Assembly: GCF_020511115.1 (NCBI RefSeq)
Contig: NZ_JAJAVH010000008.1
Location: 301,932 to 365,931, forward strand
From: Luteimonas panaciterrae
GTDB taxonomy: Bacteria; Pseudomonadota; Gammaproteobacteria; Xanthomonadales; Xanthomonadaceae
Direction: 5' to 3'
DNA: 64,000 nt
The notes beneath the pieces are model-generated. The model was given only the letters and a program-made list of their open reading frames with translations, was not told the origin of the DNA and searched no databases. This document shows positions 53,298 to 61,884 of this stretch, piece after piece (within the stretch, counting starts at the first letter, position 1; each line of letters opens with the position of its first letter). The position numbers and the translations under genes were made by a program.

Positions 53298-54103
53298 GTT
53301 CGCTGGTCGCCGCCATCGAGGGCATCGGTTTCTGGATGCACGGACTGCCTTCGTGGGAGGCGGCCCGCGCATTCGCCAACGGCGGCGCGCTGATCGCCGA
53401 TGCACCGAGCAAGCCATCACCGCAATTGCTCCCGCCGAACGAGCGCCGTCGCGCCTCCGAATCGGTGGGCATCGCGCTCGAAGTCGCCGCCGCGGCCTGT
53501 CAGGCGGCGGACCGCGATCCGGCCTCGCTGCCATCGGTGTTCGCCTCCACACATGGCGATCTCGCCATCACCGACTACATCTGCGCGACGCTCGCCAGCG
53601 AGCCGCGCGCGATGTCGCCGACCAAATTCCACAATTCCGTCCACAACGCCGCCGCCGGCTACTGGACCATCGGCAATGGCTGCATGCATGCCACCACCGC
53701 GATCAGCGCCTTCGACGGCACCTTCGCGCAAGGGCTGCTCGAAGCGCTGGCGCAATTGAACGATGGCGCCGAAGCCGTGCTGCTGGCCGGCTACGACACC
53801 GCCTCGACCGGCCCGCTCGGCGAGATGACGCACAGCGAAGGACTGCTCGGCGGAGCCTTGGTGCTTTCGCGGCGCGATCCCGGCTTGCACTCCCCTTCCG
53901 AGAAACCCGCCATCGCCGTGCTGCGCGCAACACTCGTCGATGGCGATCCGCCGCCGACGCAAGGCGCGCTGGCGCGGCTCGGCGCCAACAACGCCATGGC
54001 GCAGATGCTGCCGCTGTTCGACGCGCTGGCCAGTGGCGGTGATGTCGTCTTGCTGAAAGCCGGCCCCGGCCGGCTGCTGAGAGTAGAAATCGCGCATGGT
54101 TGA
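53294..54103 (+). CDS. Ketosynthase chain-length factor
   Basis: A 269-residue truncated ketosynthase of the 'chain length factor' type found in aryl polyene clusters. Recognisable parts are SPTKFHNSVHNAAAGYWTIG and GTFAQGLLEALAQL, with a degenerate active site and no full KS triad. It would pair with the upstream ketosynthase as a heterodimer that sets polyene length. GTG start, overlapping the preceding stop by four bases; its own end overlaps the glycosyltransferase start by eight bases. Confidence 0.87.
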   Translation: MSSLVAAIEGIGFWMHGLPSWEAARAFANGGALIADAPSKPSPQLLPPNERRRASESVGIALEVAAAACQAADRDPASLPSVFASTHGDLAITDYICATLASEPRAMSPTKFHNSVHNAAAGYWTIGNGCMHATTAISAFDGTFAQGLLEALAQLNDGAEAVLLAGYDTASTGPLGEMTHSEGLLGGALVLSRRDPGLHSPSEKPAIAVLRATLVDGDPPPTQGALARLGANNAMAQMLPLFDALASGGDVVLLKAGPGRLLRVEIAHG

Positions 54104-54926
54104 AACGTCCTCGTCCACGCCGGTTCTGAACCGCGGCAACGTCGCCGTGGTGATTCCCGCGCTCAACGAATCGTTACGCATCCGCGAAGTCGTGCAGGAC
54201 GCACTGACCTACTGCGATCACGTGATCGTCGTCGACGATGGTTCCGACGACGGCACCTCCGACTGCATCGCCGATCTGCCGATCACCCTGCTGCGGCATT
54301 CGCAGCGCATGGGCAAGGGGGCTTCACTGCGCGACGGCTTCCACGAAGCGCGGCGCCAGGGCGCACGCGGTGTACTCACGATGGACGGCGATGGCCAGCA
54401 CAGCGCCGCCGATTTCCCGCGCCTGCTCGCCGCCGCCGATCGTCATCCCGGCTGCGTGATCATCGGCGCGCGACTGCGCAAGCGCGCCGCGCAACCGATG
54501 TACCGCCGCATCGGCAACGATTTCGGCGACTGGGGCATCGGCTGGGCCTGCGGTTTCCGCATCGTCGACAGCCAGAGCGGGCAGCGCTTCTATCCGCATG
54601 CGGTCTACACGCTCGAAGGCGTGCCGGGCGAGGACTTCGTGTACGAGGCGCAGTTGCTGATCTCGGCCGCGAGGCGCGCCGGAGTCGGCATCGTCGCGGT
54701 GCCGATCGAAACGCGCTACGCCGCCGCGCACGCGCCGGACACCTTCCGCAAAAGCCATTTCCGCCTGGTGCGCGATCTGTGGAAAATCACCTCGCACGTC
54801 GTCACGCAAGTGTGGGGCCACGGCAACATCTTGCAGGAATATCGCCGCACCCGCGCGCAACCACCGCGCATCGACGATCCCGACGGGGAATTCGCAGAGG
54901 CGCGGCACGTCGCACCCCAGCAGTAG
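54096..54926 (+). CDS. GT2 glycosyltransferase of pigment cluster
   Basis: A 276-residue family 2 glycosyltransferase, similar to dolichol-phosphate mannosyltransferase-like enzymes. The N-terminal sugar-nucleotide fold has AVVIPALNESLRI, VIVVDDGSDDGT and the DGDGQHSAADF metal-binding DxD. No membrane segment is evident. In aryl polyene and xanthomonadin clusters such enzymes are thought to attach a sugar or polar headgroup. It is translationally coupled to the chain-length factor gene. Confidence 0.85.
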   Translation: MVETSSSTPVLNRGNVAVVIPALNESLRIREVVQDALTYCDHVIVVDDGSDDGTSDCIADLPITLLRHSQRMGKGASLRDGFHEARRQGARGVLTMDGDGQHSAADFPRLLAAADRHPGCVIIGARLRKRAAQPMYRRIGNDFGDWGIGWACGFRIVDSQSGQRFYPHAVYTLEGVPGEDFVYEAQLLISAARRAGVGIVAVPIETRYAAAHAPDTFRKSHFRLVRDLWKITSHVVTQVWGHGNILQEYRRTRAQPPRIDDPDGEFAEARHVAPQQ

Positions 54927-54983
54927 GCCCGCGCGGTCGCATGTCTTAACATCCCTCCTTCGCTCATGGATTGACCGCGCACC

Positions 54984-56243
54984 ATGTCGCCTTCGCTGCT
55001 GTTGCTGCTGCAGGTGGTCGTCATCCTCGTCGTCGCACGCGCATGCGGCGGCCTGCTGCGCGTGTTCGGCCAGCCGCCGGTGATCGGTGAAATGGCGGCC
55101 GGCATCGTGCTGGGGCCGATCGTGTTCGGCGCGCTCTTTCCCGAACTCCATGCCAGCCTCTTCGCCAAGGCATCGCTGCCGGCACTCACCTCACTGTCGA
55201 CGCTCGGACTGATGCTCTTCATGTTCGTGGTCGGCGCCGAACTGCGCGCGCCGGACGGCGTGCGCGCGCAACTCAAGTCGGCGGGCATGGTCGGTGTACT
55301 TGGCGTGGCGCTGCCGATGGCGCTCGGCTTCGCGATCTCGCCCTGGCTGCATCCGACATTGGCGCCGCCCGGCGTCGGTTTCTGGCCGTTCGCGCTGTTC
55401 ATGGCCATCGCCATGTCGATCACCGCGTTTCCGGTGCTGGCGCGCATCCTCAAGGATCGCGGCATGACGCAGACGCGCCTGGGGCAACTCGCGCTCAGTT
55501 CGGCCGCCATCGCCGACGTCTTCGCCTGGATCATGCTGGCATTGGTGATCGCACTGACGGGCACGGGCGAAGGCTCGCAAGGATTCCTGCGTGCGGCGCT
55601 CGGCCTGATCGTGCTGTGCGCGCTGGTGTTCGGCGGCCTGAAACCCTTGTATGCGCGATTGCTGCGCCGCCACGCCATCGACGGCCGGCCTTCGGCGCCG
55701 ATGTTCGCCGCATTGCTGGTCGGCGCGTTCGCCGGCGCGGCCGCGACCGAATGGCTGCATCTGCATGCGGTGTTCGGTGCATTCCTGTTCGGCGCCTGCC
55801 TGCCGCGCGACGACCGGTTGTTGAAAACGCTGACCGAACGGCTCGAACCGCTCGCCGTGATCGTGCTGATGCCGATCTTCTTCGCCCTGGCCGGCCTCAA
55901 CACCACGGCCGATGCTTTCGTCGGTGCCGGCCTTGGCGCACTGGCGCTGATCCTGATCACCGCGATCGTCGGCAAGATCGCCGGCGGCGCCTTCGGCGCG
56001 CGCCTCGCCGGTCACGGCTGGCGCGAAAGTTTCGCCGCCGGTTCGCTGATGAACGCGCGCGGCTTGATGGAGCTGATCGTGATGAAGGTCGGCCTCGACG
56101 CCGGCCTGATCGGGCCGGAACTGTTCACGATGCTGCTGGTGATGGCGATCTTTACCACCGTGATGACGTCGCCGTTGCTGACATGGCTTGGTGTCCGCAC
56201 GAATGCCTCCGCAGACATCGCCCGCACAGCACACCGCCGATAA
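54984..56243 (+). CDS. CPA2 family cation:proton antiporter
   Basis: A 419-residue membrane transporter of the monovalent cation:proton antiporter-2 (KefB-like) type with about 12-13 membrane segments (GGLLRVFGQPPVIGEMAAGIVLGP, SITAFPVLARIL, LSSAAIADVFAW). It lacks the C-terminal TrkA-N domain of KefB/KefC and ends shortly after the membrane domain. It follows the pigment glycosyltransferase by 57 bases and may be cotranscribed. A link to the pigment is not established. Confidence 0.88.
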   Translation: MSPSLLLLLQVVVILVVARACGGLLRVFGQPPVIGEMAAGIVLGPIVFGALFPELHASLFAKASLPALTSLSTLGLMLFMFVVGAELRAPDGVRAQLKSAGMVGVLGVALPMALGFAISPWLHPTLAPPGVGFWPFALFMAIAMSITAFPVLARILKDRGMTQTRLGQLALSSAAIADVFAWIMLALVIALTGTGEGSQGFLRAALGLIVLCALVFGGLKPLYARLLRRHAIDGRPSAPMFAALLVGAFAGAAATEWLHLHAVFGAFLFGACLPRDDRLLKTLTERLEPLAVIVLMPIFFALAGLNTTADAFVGAGLGALALILITAIVGKIAGGAFGARLAGHGWRESFAAGSLMNARGLMELIVMKVGLDAGLIGPELFTMLLVMAIFTTVMTSPLLTWLGVRTNASADIARTAHRR

Positions 56244-56255
56244 CGAATCGCTTCC

Positions 56256-56585
56256 TCAGCCAGACACGCGGCTTGGCATATCAGAGTCCAAGGAAACACC
56301 GCAAAACTGGCGATACACGACCGGCCTCAGGAACAAGAATCCTTTGTCGCCGAAATGGTTGTTGGACCATCCAATATTGCCCCGACAATTCGGGCATCGC
56401 ACGCCGAACTTGTAAACCTGCAATGCGCCGATATACGCCAGACAAGCAGCTGCGAAAACCCAATATGCCCATGACTTGTCGAATACCGATGCCATGGCGA
56501 GGGAACCCACCATGATGGCCAGCGACAGGGCGTAGAAACGGCTATAGAGCCGCTTCCTGCCGATCAGGTATCCACGAATAGTCAT
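56256..56585 (-). CDS. Small membrane protein with CxxC
   Basis: A 109-residue protein with two adjacent membrane segments (about residues 17-36 and 41-58), followed by a cytoplasmic or periplasmic part containing RCPNCRGNIGW, a zinc-ribbon half or thiol motif. It overlaps the DUF1801 stop by four bases (ATGA), so it is the second gene of a small unit. A/T-ending codons are common. No family recognised. Confidence 0.65.
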   Translation of the reverse strand: MTIRGYLIGRKRLYSRFYALSLAIMVGSLAMASVFDKSWAYWVFAAACLAYIGALQVYKFGVRCPNCRGNIGWSNNHFGDKGFLFLRPVVYRQFCGVSLDSDMPSRVSG

Positions 56586-57016
56586 GAGGATGCAGACAAC
56601 TTTGGATAACGCTTTCGAATTTCAGTGATAGCGGTTTCGACCAGGCGCTGCAACACGGCGACATCCACGTCTCGCAATCTCTTCACGTACAAACACCCTT
56701 TCCCCGTGCTGTGCTTGCCAAGCTTCTGCAACAACGGCTCGAACGGCGCGAGATCGGAAGCGAGATAAAGCACGAACGCCTGCTTGCGCGGGGCGAACCC
56801 CACCACCGGCCAGTCGCCTTCCTGTCCGCTGGCGTATTTGTAGTGGTAGTGATCGAAACCGACGATGGCGGCGCCCCACAGTTTCGGCTCGCAACCGGTG
56901 GCCTTGCGCATCATCGCCGAGAGCGCCTCGGCGTCGGCGCGCTTGTCAGGATCATCGATGGCGGCGATGAAGTCGGCGACCGATGCGGTCTGCGGCTTGG
57001 TCTTCGGGCCCGCCAC
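56582..57016 (-). CDS. DUF1801 family protein
   Basis: A 144-residue protein of the DUF1801/YdhG-like family: SVADFIAAIDDPDKRADAEALSAMM, GAAIVGFDHYHYKY, WPVVGFAPRKQAFVLYL and a C-terminal helix. The function of these small proteins is unknown. Translation likely starts at GTG 57016 with a CGGAGCG site. It is coupled to the small membrane protein downstream and lies 20 bases after the lipoprotein gene stop. Confidence 0.82.
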   Translation of the reverse strand: MAGPKTKPQTASVADFIAAIDDPDKRADAEALSAMMRKATGCEPKLWGAAIVGFDHYHYKYASGQEGDWPVVGFAPRKQAFVLYLASDLAPFEPLLQKLGKHSTGKGCLYVKRLRDVDVAVLQRLVETAITEIRKRYPKLSASS

Positions 57017-57036
57017 TCCGTGCGCTCCGACGAAGA

Positions 57037-57528
57037 TCAGCGGGACGGCGGCGCGGGTTGCGGAGGAAGCGCGGGTGGCATCGCGTCGGATGGCGGCGGA
57101 TTGGCGATGTAGATCGCGACGCCTCGCGCGAATTTCTGTCGCGGCGTGATGTCGACACCCACACCGACACCACCATAGCCATGTCCGCCGATGCGGCCAC
57201 CACCTCCGCCGACGCTCATGCCGCCTCCGCCATAACCATCGGCGGTGCCACGGAAGAGCACGCCGTTGGCGCCGAGCTTCGCCGCTTCCTTGCGCAGCTT
57301 GGTGACCACGGAGTTCATCTTGTTCTGTTCGCCGTAGGTGAGGGCGCCGCTCTTGGTCTCCAGCAGCGCGATCTCCTCGAACTGCACGGCCGGCGTGTTG
57401 AAGTACACGCGGACCTGCGAGGGATCGATCGGCGGACGCGGCCGGCCGGTGACCAGGGCGGAACTGGCGCAAGCGGCCAGCAACAGGGCGAGCAGTGGCA
57501 CGACGGCCTGACGCGTTTTGCGGAACAT
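57037..57528 (-). CDS. Glycine-rich lipoprotein
   Basis: A 163-residue lipoprotein (lipobox LLLAAC about residues 16-21, start at 57528 with a GGGGGATCGACC site). The core ALLETKSGALTYGEQNKMNSVVTKLRKEAAKLGANGVL resembles DUF4156-type lipoproteins, with a conserved KLGANGV end. It is followed by a Gly-rich loop (GGGGMSVGGGGG) and a Pro-rich tail. It lies 89 bases downstream of fabG on the same strand and could be transcribed with the pigment arm. Function unknown. Confidence 0.75.
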   Translation of the reverse strand: MFRKTRQAVVPLLALLLAACASSALVTGRPRPPIDPSQVRVYFNTPAVQFEEIALLETKSGALTYGEQNKMNSVVTKLRKEAAKLGANGVLFRGTADGYGGGGMSVGGGGGRIGGHGYGGVGVGVDITPRQKFARGVAIYIANPPPSDAMPPALPPQPAPPSR

Positions 57529-57617
57529 GGTCGATCCCCCGATGATGCCGTGAACGGAAGCGATGCTACGCCAGCCTCCCCCACCGACGCTGAATAAATG
57601 CATGTAGCCGGCCTCGT

Positions 57618-58385
57618 TCAGGCCATGCCACCGTTGATGCCGATCACCTGGCCGTTGATATAGCCGGCCGCGGGTCCGCACAGGAAGGCGACCAGCGCGG
57701 CGACCTCGTCCGGCGTGCCGGCGCGGCCGGCCGGGACGATCTGCTTGATGGTCTCGGGCGAAAAGGTGGCGTCCGTCATGCCGCCCGCGATCACGCCCGG
57801 CGCCACCACATTGACGGTGATGCCGCGGCTGGCCATCTCGCGCGCCAGCGATTTCGATGCGCCGTGCAGCGCGGCCTTGGCGGCGGCGTAGTTGCTCTGG
57901 CCGCGATTGCCGAGCACGGCCGACACGCTCGACACGCTGACGATGCGGCCCCAGCGCGTGCGCGCCATCGGCAGCAGCAACGGCTGGGTGACGTGGAAGA
58001 AGCCGTGCAACGACACGTCGATCACATGCTTCCATTGTGCGTCGGTCATGCCGGCCATCGGCGCGTCGTCGTGGATGCCGGCGTTGTTGACGATCACCTG
58101 TATCGGCCCGTCAGCAAGCTGGGTCTCGATGGCCTGCCGTGTCGCCTCGCCGTCGGTAACGTCGAAGGCGATCGCTGTCGCGATGCCGCCGGTATCGCGG
58201 ATTTCGGCTGCCACGCTTTCGGCACGCGCGAGGTTGGCGTTGGCATGGACGATGACGTGCAGCCCGTCGGCGGCGAGCCGCCGGCAGATCGCGCCGCCGA
58301 GATCGCCGCTTCCGCCGGTGACCAGAGCACGTCTTGTCAGAGCACGTCTTGTCAAAGCATGTTTTGGTGAGGTATCGGAAGGCAT
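57618..58385 (-). CDS. FabG-like 3-ketoacyl-ACP reductase of pigment cluster
   Basis: A 255-residue short-chain dehydrogenase: NADPH motif ALVTGGSGDLGGAI, NNAGIHDD, catalytic Ser...Tyr-x-x-x-Lys (SVSSVSAVLGNRGQSNYAAAK), and APGVIAGGM. It would reduce the beta-keto group in each polyene extension cycle. The start at 58385 is preferred. Near the N-terminus a 15-base unit is duplicated in tandem, giving the repeated LTRRALTRRA. It starts seven bases after the dehydratase stop. Confidence 0.9.
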   Translation of the reverse strand: MPSDTSPKHALTRRALTRRALVTGGSGDLGGAICRRLAADGLHVIVHANANLARAESVAAEIRDTGGIATAIAFDVTDGEATRQAIETQLADGPIQVIVNNAGIHDDAPMAGMTDAQWKHVIDVSLHGFFHVTQPLLLPMARTRWGRIVSVSSVSAVLGNRGQSNYAAAKAALHGASKSLAREMASRGITVNVVAPGVIAGGMTDATFSPETIKQIVPAGRAGTPDEVAALVAFLCGPAAGYINGQVIGINGGMA

Positions 58386-58392
58386 CGTCCGA

Positions 58393-58836
58393 TTATCCCG
58401 CAGTCGCCACGTCGTGGAGCATGACCGCCGCACGGCCTTCGGCGATCAGATCACCGGCATGGAAGATGCGGAATGCGTACTGCTGGCTGAGCCCGGCCTC
58501 GGCCAGGACCTCGGCTTCGCCATCGAGCGCCTCCGGCAGGTCGTCGATGCGGGTCACGTGCAACCGCACATCGCGCAGCGCCACCAGGAGGCCCGGCTTG
58601 GCCGGTTCACCTTTTTCGCGCGAACGCAGCCCGCCGTGCACCGCCATCGCCTGCGCGCCGTATTCGCACAGATGCACCGCGTGCAATCCGTCCCGCGAGC
58701 GCAGCGGGTGATCGGTATCGCGATGGTTGCGCGCACGCAGGCGAATGCGGTCGGCGTCCCAGGCCAGCACTTCGTCCCACAGGCACATCGCGCCCTGATG
58801 CGGAATCAATGCCTGGATCTCGGCACGCTGGAGCAT
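58393..58836 (-). CDS. Hotdog 3-hydroxyacyl-ACP dehydratase (ApeP-like)
   Basis: A 147-residue hotdog-fold protein. IQALIPHQGAMCLWDEV carries the catalytic His of this dehydratase family (His13), and LHAVHLCEYGAQAMAVHGGL forms the central helix. It would dehydrate 3-hydroxyacyl intermediates to build the conjugated double bonds. It lies 11 bases downstream of the MMPL exporter and seven upstream of fabG. Confidence 0.85.
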   Translation of the reverse strand: MLQRAEIQALIPHQGAMCLWDEVLAWDADRIRLRARNHRDTDHPLRSRDGLHAVHLCEYGAQAMAVHGGLRSREKGEPAKPGLLVALRDVRLHVTRIDDLPEALDGEAEVLAEAGLSQQYAFRIFHAGDLIAEGRAAVMLHDVATAG

Positions 58837-58847
58837 GGCCGCGACGC

Positions 58848-61172
58848 TCAGCGCGCGTCCGTGACCGGCTGCCGCGACACGAGCAGCGCCAGCACGAAGT
58901 TGCCGAACACGCCAATCGCCACCGTCGTTCCGATCGCGCGCAACACCGGGATCGAGGACAGCGCCAGCATCGCGAACACCAGCAGCGTCGTCAGGCTGCA
59001 CACGATCAGCGCATGCAGCGTGCGCAACTGGTCGTTACGGTCCTCGCCGGCGTGATCGAAGAACAAGGCGTAGTCGAGGCCGAGACCGGCGGCCAGGATC
59101 AACGCCACCAGGTGGAACAAGGTCAGCTCGACACCGCACAGCCGCAGGATGGCGAGGATGGCGAGCGTGGTCAGCGCCATCGGCAGCAACACGCGCACGA
59201 CGCGGCGCGGGGTGCGCAAGGCGACCCAGACGGCGACGGCCAGCAACAGCGCGGCGACACCGAGCGCGGCGAGCACGCGGCCGCGATAGGCGATGACCAG
59301 TGATTCCGACGCCGCCTTCATGTCGAGCAACTGCGCGCCATGTGTGCCGGCGGCACGAGCGACCGCGGGCAGATCGCGCAAGCCGCTGAGCGAGACCAGC
59401 GCGGTGGCATGGTCGCCGCTTTCGATCAGCAGGCCGGAGACTGACGTCGCCAGCGGCGTGCCTTCGAGATCGCGGCGCAACAGCGGCGGCGCGCGCCTGG
59501 ACTTGGCGACGTCGTCGACGAAATCGTCGAAGGCATCGGCGCGGAATGGACTGTCAGCCAGCGCCGAACCGAGCGCGGCCCGCAATGCCGCCGTCTTCGG
59601 CAGGCGCTGCTGGCGTGCGCGTTGCAGCGCAGCGCTGGGCAGGAGGCGCGCGGCCATGTCGTAGCCGGACAGGGCCTTGTTCGCGACGAGCCGGTCGAGC
59701 GCGGGGCGCAGACGTTCGGACGCCGCCAGCACAGCTTCGGCGTCGCGGCCTTGCACCGTCAGCACGTAACGCACGTCGGGTGCGCCGAGTTCCGCGCGCA
59801 AGTCCGCGTCGCGAGCGAGCGCATCGGGCGGTACCGGCGTGAGTTTCGCCAGATCGTTCTGCCAGAAAGCACCGGGCGCGAGTGCGATTGCGGCCAGCGC
59901 CAGCAGCGCGAACACCGCTAGCGCCCAGCGCGGCCTCGGCGCGCGCTCGATCCGGTTCCAGACTTTGGCGAGGAAACGCGAATCGGCCAGATCACGCGGC
60001 GCCGGATCGATTAGGTATGGCAACAGGAAACGCGTCGTCAACGCCGCGGTGGCGAGGCCGGCGATGGTGAAGGCGGCGAGTTGGTTCAGTCCATCGACGC
60101 CGGCGAAGAAGAACGTCAGATAGGCGATGCAGGTGGAAACCACGCCGGTCGCGAGCGTGGGCCACAGCGCGCGCGCGTTGTGCACGGGCGATTCACCCGG
60201 GCGCTGATGACTGAAGAGATGGATCGGATAGTCCTGCACCACGCCGATCAGGGTGAAGCCGAACGCGACGGTGATGCCGTGCACGCCGTCGAACAGCAGC
60301 GCGACCGTGGCCAGCCCCGCCAGGCCGGCGCTGGCCAGCGGCAGCACGCCGAGCACGGGAATCTTCCAGCTGCGGTAGGCGATGATCAGCAACAGGATCA
60401 GGCCGATGGTGTCGAAGCTGCCGATCCATTGCGCCTCGGCCTGGGTGCGTCCGCCGATCTCGACCGAGAACGCGCCGGGGCCACTCAGCGTGAGTGATGT
60501 CTCCGCCTGCCCACGCACCTTGGCGAAGGCCTCGCGGATCGCATCCACCGCCAATTGCTGGCCGGTGGGATCGAATCCCGCCGCATGCGTCTGCGCCAGC
60601 AGCAGGGCACGCTGGCCGGCGCGATCGAACCACACGCCGTACAACCGCTGCGGCGCGTTCGCCGGTTGCAGGGCGTCGGCGATCTTGAGGGTTTCCAGCG
60701 TGGGATCGCTGGGAAGCAGCGGCTCCACGAGTCCGCCCGCCGGCGAGCCGAGGTCCTGCACGCGCTGTTCGAGTTCGTCGCGCAGGGTGGCGGCATCGAA
60801 GCGTTGCGTGTCGAGCGTCGGCGAGAGCAGATAGCGATAAGGACGCAGGCGTTCTGGAATCGCATCGAGACTCGCCTCATCGCCATTGGCGACGAGCGTG
60901 AACTTGCCATCGCGCGTGAGCGCCTCGCGCAAGGCCACCGATTGTTCGGCCAATATCTTCGCATCGCCGTCCGACAGGGCGATCAGCAGCAGGCGCGATC
61001 CCGGCCCTTCGCCGAGTTCGTCGAGCAGCAGCTTCTGCTCGGACGTGCGCGCGTCGGGCATGAACTTGCGCAGATCCCCGGTGAGCTGTAGGCGCGGCGC
61101 GATCGCCCAGGCGGCGAGCGCGAGCAGCACCAGCCACAGCAGCGCCAACGCGATGCGCAGACGCGGACTCAT
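58848..61172 (-). CDS. MMPL/RND family exporter of pigment cluster
   Basis: A 774-residue inner-membrane transporter with about 12 membrane segments in two halves, each preceded by a large periplasmic loop (for example QLTGDLRKFMPDARTSEQKLLLDELG). AFGFTLIGVVQDYPIHLFSHQRPG and ILAAGLGLDYALFFDHAGED are the paired acidic membrane segments of MMPL/RND proteins. In aryl polyene clusters this protein is predicted to move the polyene lipid across the inner membrane. The start at 61172 was chosen. It lies 31 bases after the LolA-like gene. Confidence 0.88.
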   Translation of the reverse strand: MSPRLRIALALLWLVLLALAAWAIAPRLQLTGDLRKFMPDARTSEQKLLLDELGEGPGSRLLLIALSDGDAKILAEQSVALREALTRDGKFTLVANGDEASLDAIPERLRPYRYLLSPTLDTQRFDAATLRDELEQRVQDLGSPAGGLVEPLLPSDPTLETLKIADALQPANAPQRLYGVWFDRAGQRALLLAQTHAAGFDPTGQQLAVDAIREAFAKVRGQAETSLTLSGPGAFSVEIGGRTQAEAQWIGSFDTIGLILLLIIAYRSWKIPVLGVLPLASAGLAGLATVALLFDGVHGITVAFGFTLIGVVQDYPIHLFSHQRPGESPVHNARALWPTLATGVVSTCIAYLTFFFAGVDGLNQLAAFTIAGLATAALTTRFLLPYLIDPAPRDLADSRFLAKVWNRIERAPRPRWALAVFALLALAAIALAPGAFWQNDLAKLTPVPPDALARDADLRAELGAPDVRYVLTVQGRDAEAVLAASERLRPALDRLVANKALSGYDMAARLLPSAALQRARQQRLPKTAALRAALGSALADSPFRADAFDDFVDDVAKSRRAPPLLRRDLEGTPLATSVSGLLIESGDHATALVSLSGLRDLPAVARAAGTHGAQLLDMKAASESLVIAYRGRVLAALGVAALLLAVAVWVALRTPRRVVRVLLPMALTTLAILAILRLCGVELTLFHLVALILAAGLGLDYALFFDHAGEDRNDQLRTLHALIVCSLTTLLVFAMLALSSIPVLRAIGTTVAIGVFGNFVLALLVSRQPVTDAR

Positions 61173-61203
61173 GGCACCCGCATCGACCGCTTGGCGGCCG
61201 CGG

Positions 61204-61884
61204 TCACTGCGTCTCGCCGTGGCACAGATCGGCGAGCGACTGCCCGTTGGCCAGCCCATCGGCATCGCGCGCGGCGCCGGCCAGCAACGTGCGATGCACG
61301 ACCTTGCCTTTGGTCAGCCGCGTTTCGATGCAACGCAGCTCCACGCCACGACCGTAGAGGTTGATGTCGCGCAGCTTGCTCGCCAGGGCGGCGGCCTTCG
61401 GCACCAGCGTCATCGTCCAGCGCCGGCGCGTGCCTTCGACCTCGATGCTGTAGGTCTGTTCGAGCAGGGCGTGGTCGCCGGAAATCATGGCCCCGAAACT
61501 CGCCGGGAGCCCCGCGATCTCCGGCGCGCGCGACAGCGAGAACTTGCGCGGGCTCCTGCCGGCGCGGGCGATGGTCACCTCGCCGTTGCGGATGGTGGTG
61601 GTTTCCAGATACGGCACGCGCACCTCGCGCACCATCGTGGCGTCGTCCGGGCGCTGGTATTCGCCGGACAGGCGCAGCGGTGCCTTCAGCAGCGGCGAGT
61701 CGCGGAACTCGACGAAGTTGGCGCGCATCGGCGCCGGCCGCGCCAGCGTGCGCAATACCCAATCGGCGTCGACGGGCGAGCCGGGATCAGCCGCCTGCGG
61801 CACGGCGGAGAGCGGCATCGCGCTGGCCAGCAACGCCAGTGTCAGCCCCCATCGCCAGGCGCGCGGTTTCCGACGCGTCTTCAT
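61204..61884 (-). CDS. LolA-like outer-membrane lipid carrier
   Basis: A 226-residue periplasmic protein (signal: GLTLALLASAMPLSA after a basic start) with a LolA-type fold: PAPMRANFVEFRDSPLLKAPLRLSGEYQ is the family's N-terminal strand pair. It likely ferries the polyene lipid towards the outer membrane. Its start lies 98 bases inside the end of the preceding acyltransferase gene, an unusually long overlap. A shorter start at Met23 would lose the signal. Confidence 0.82.
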   Translation of the reverse strand: MKTRRKPRAWRWGLTLALLASAMPLSAVPQAADPGSPVDADWVLRTLARPAPMRANFVEFRDSPLLKAPLRLSGEYQRPDDATMVREVRVPYLETTTIRNGEVTIARAGRSPRKFSLSRAPEIAGLPASFGAMISGDHALLEQTYSIEVEGTRRRWTMTLVPKAAALASKLRDINLYGRGVELRCIETRLTKGKVVHRTLLAGAARDADGLANGQSLADLCHGETQ

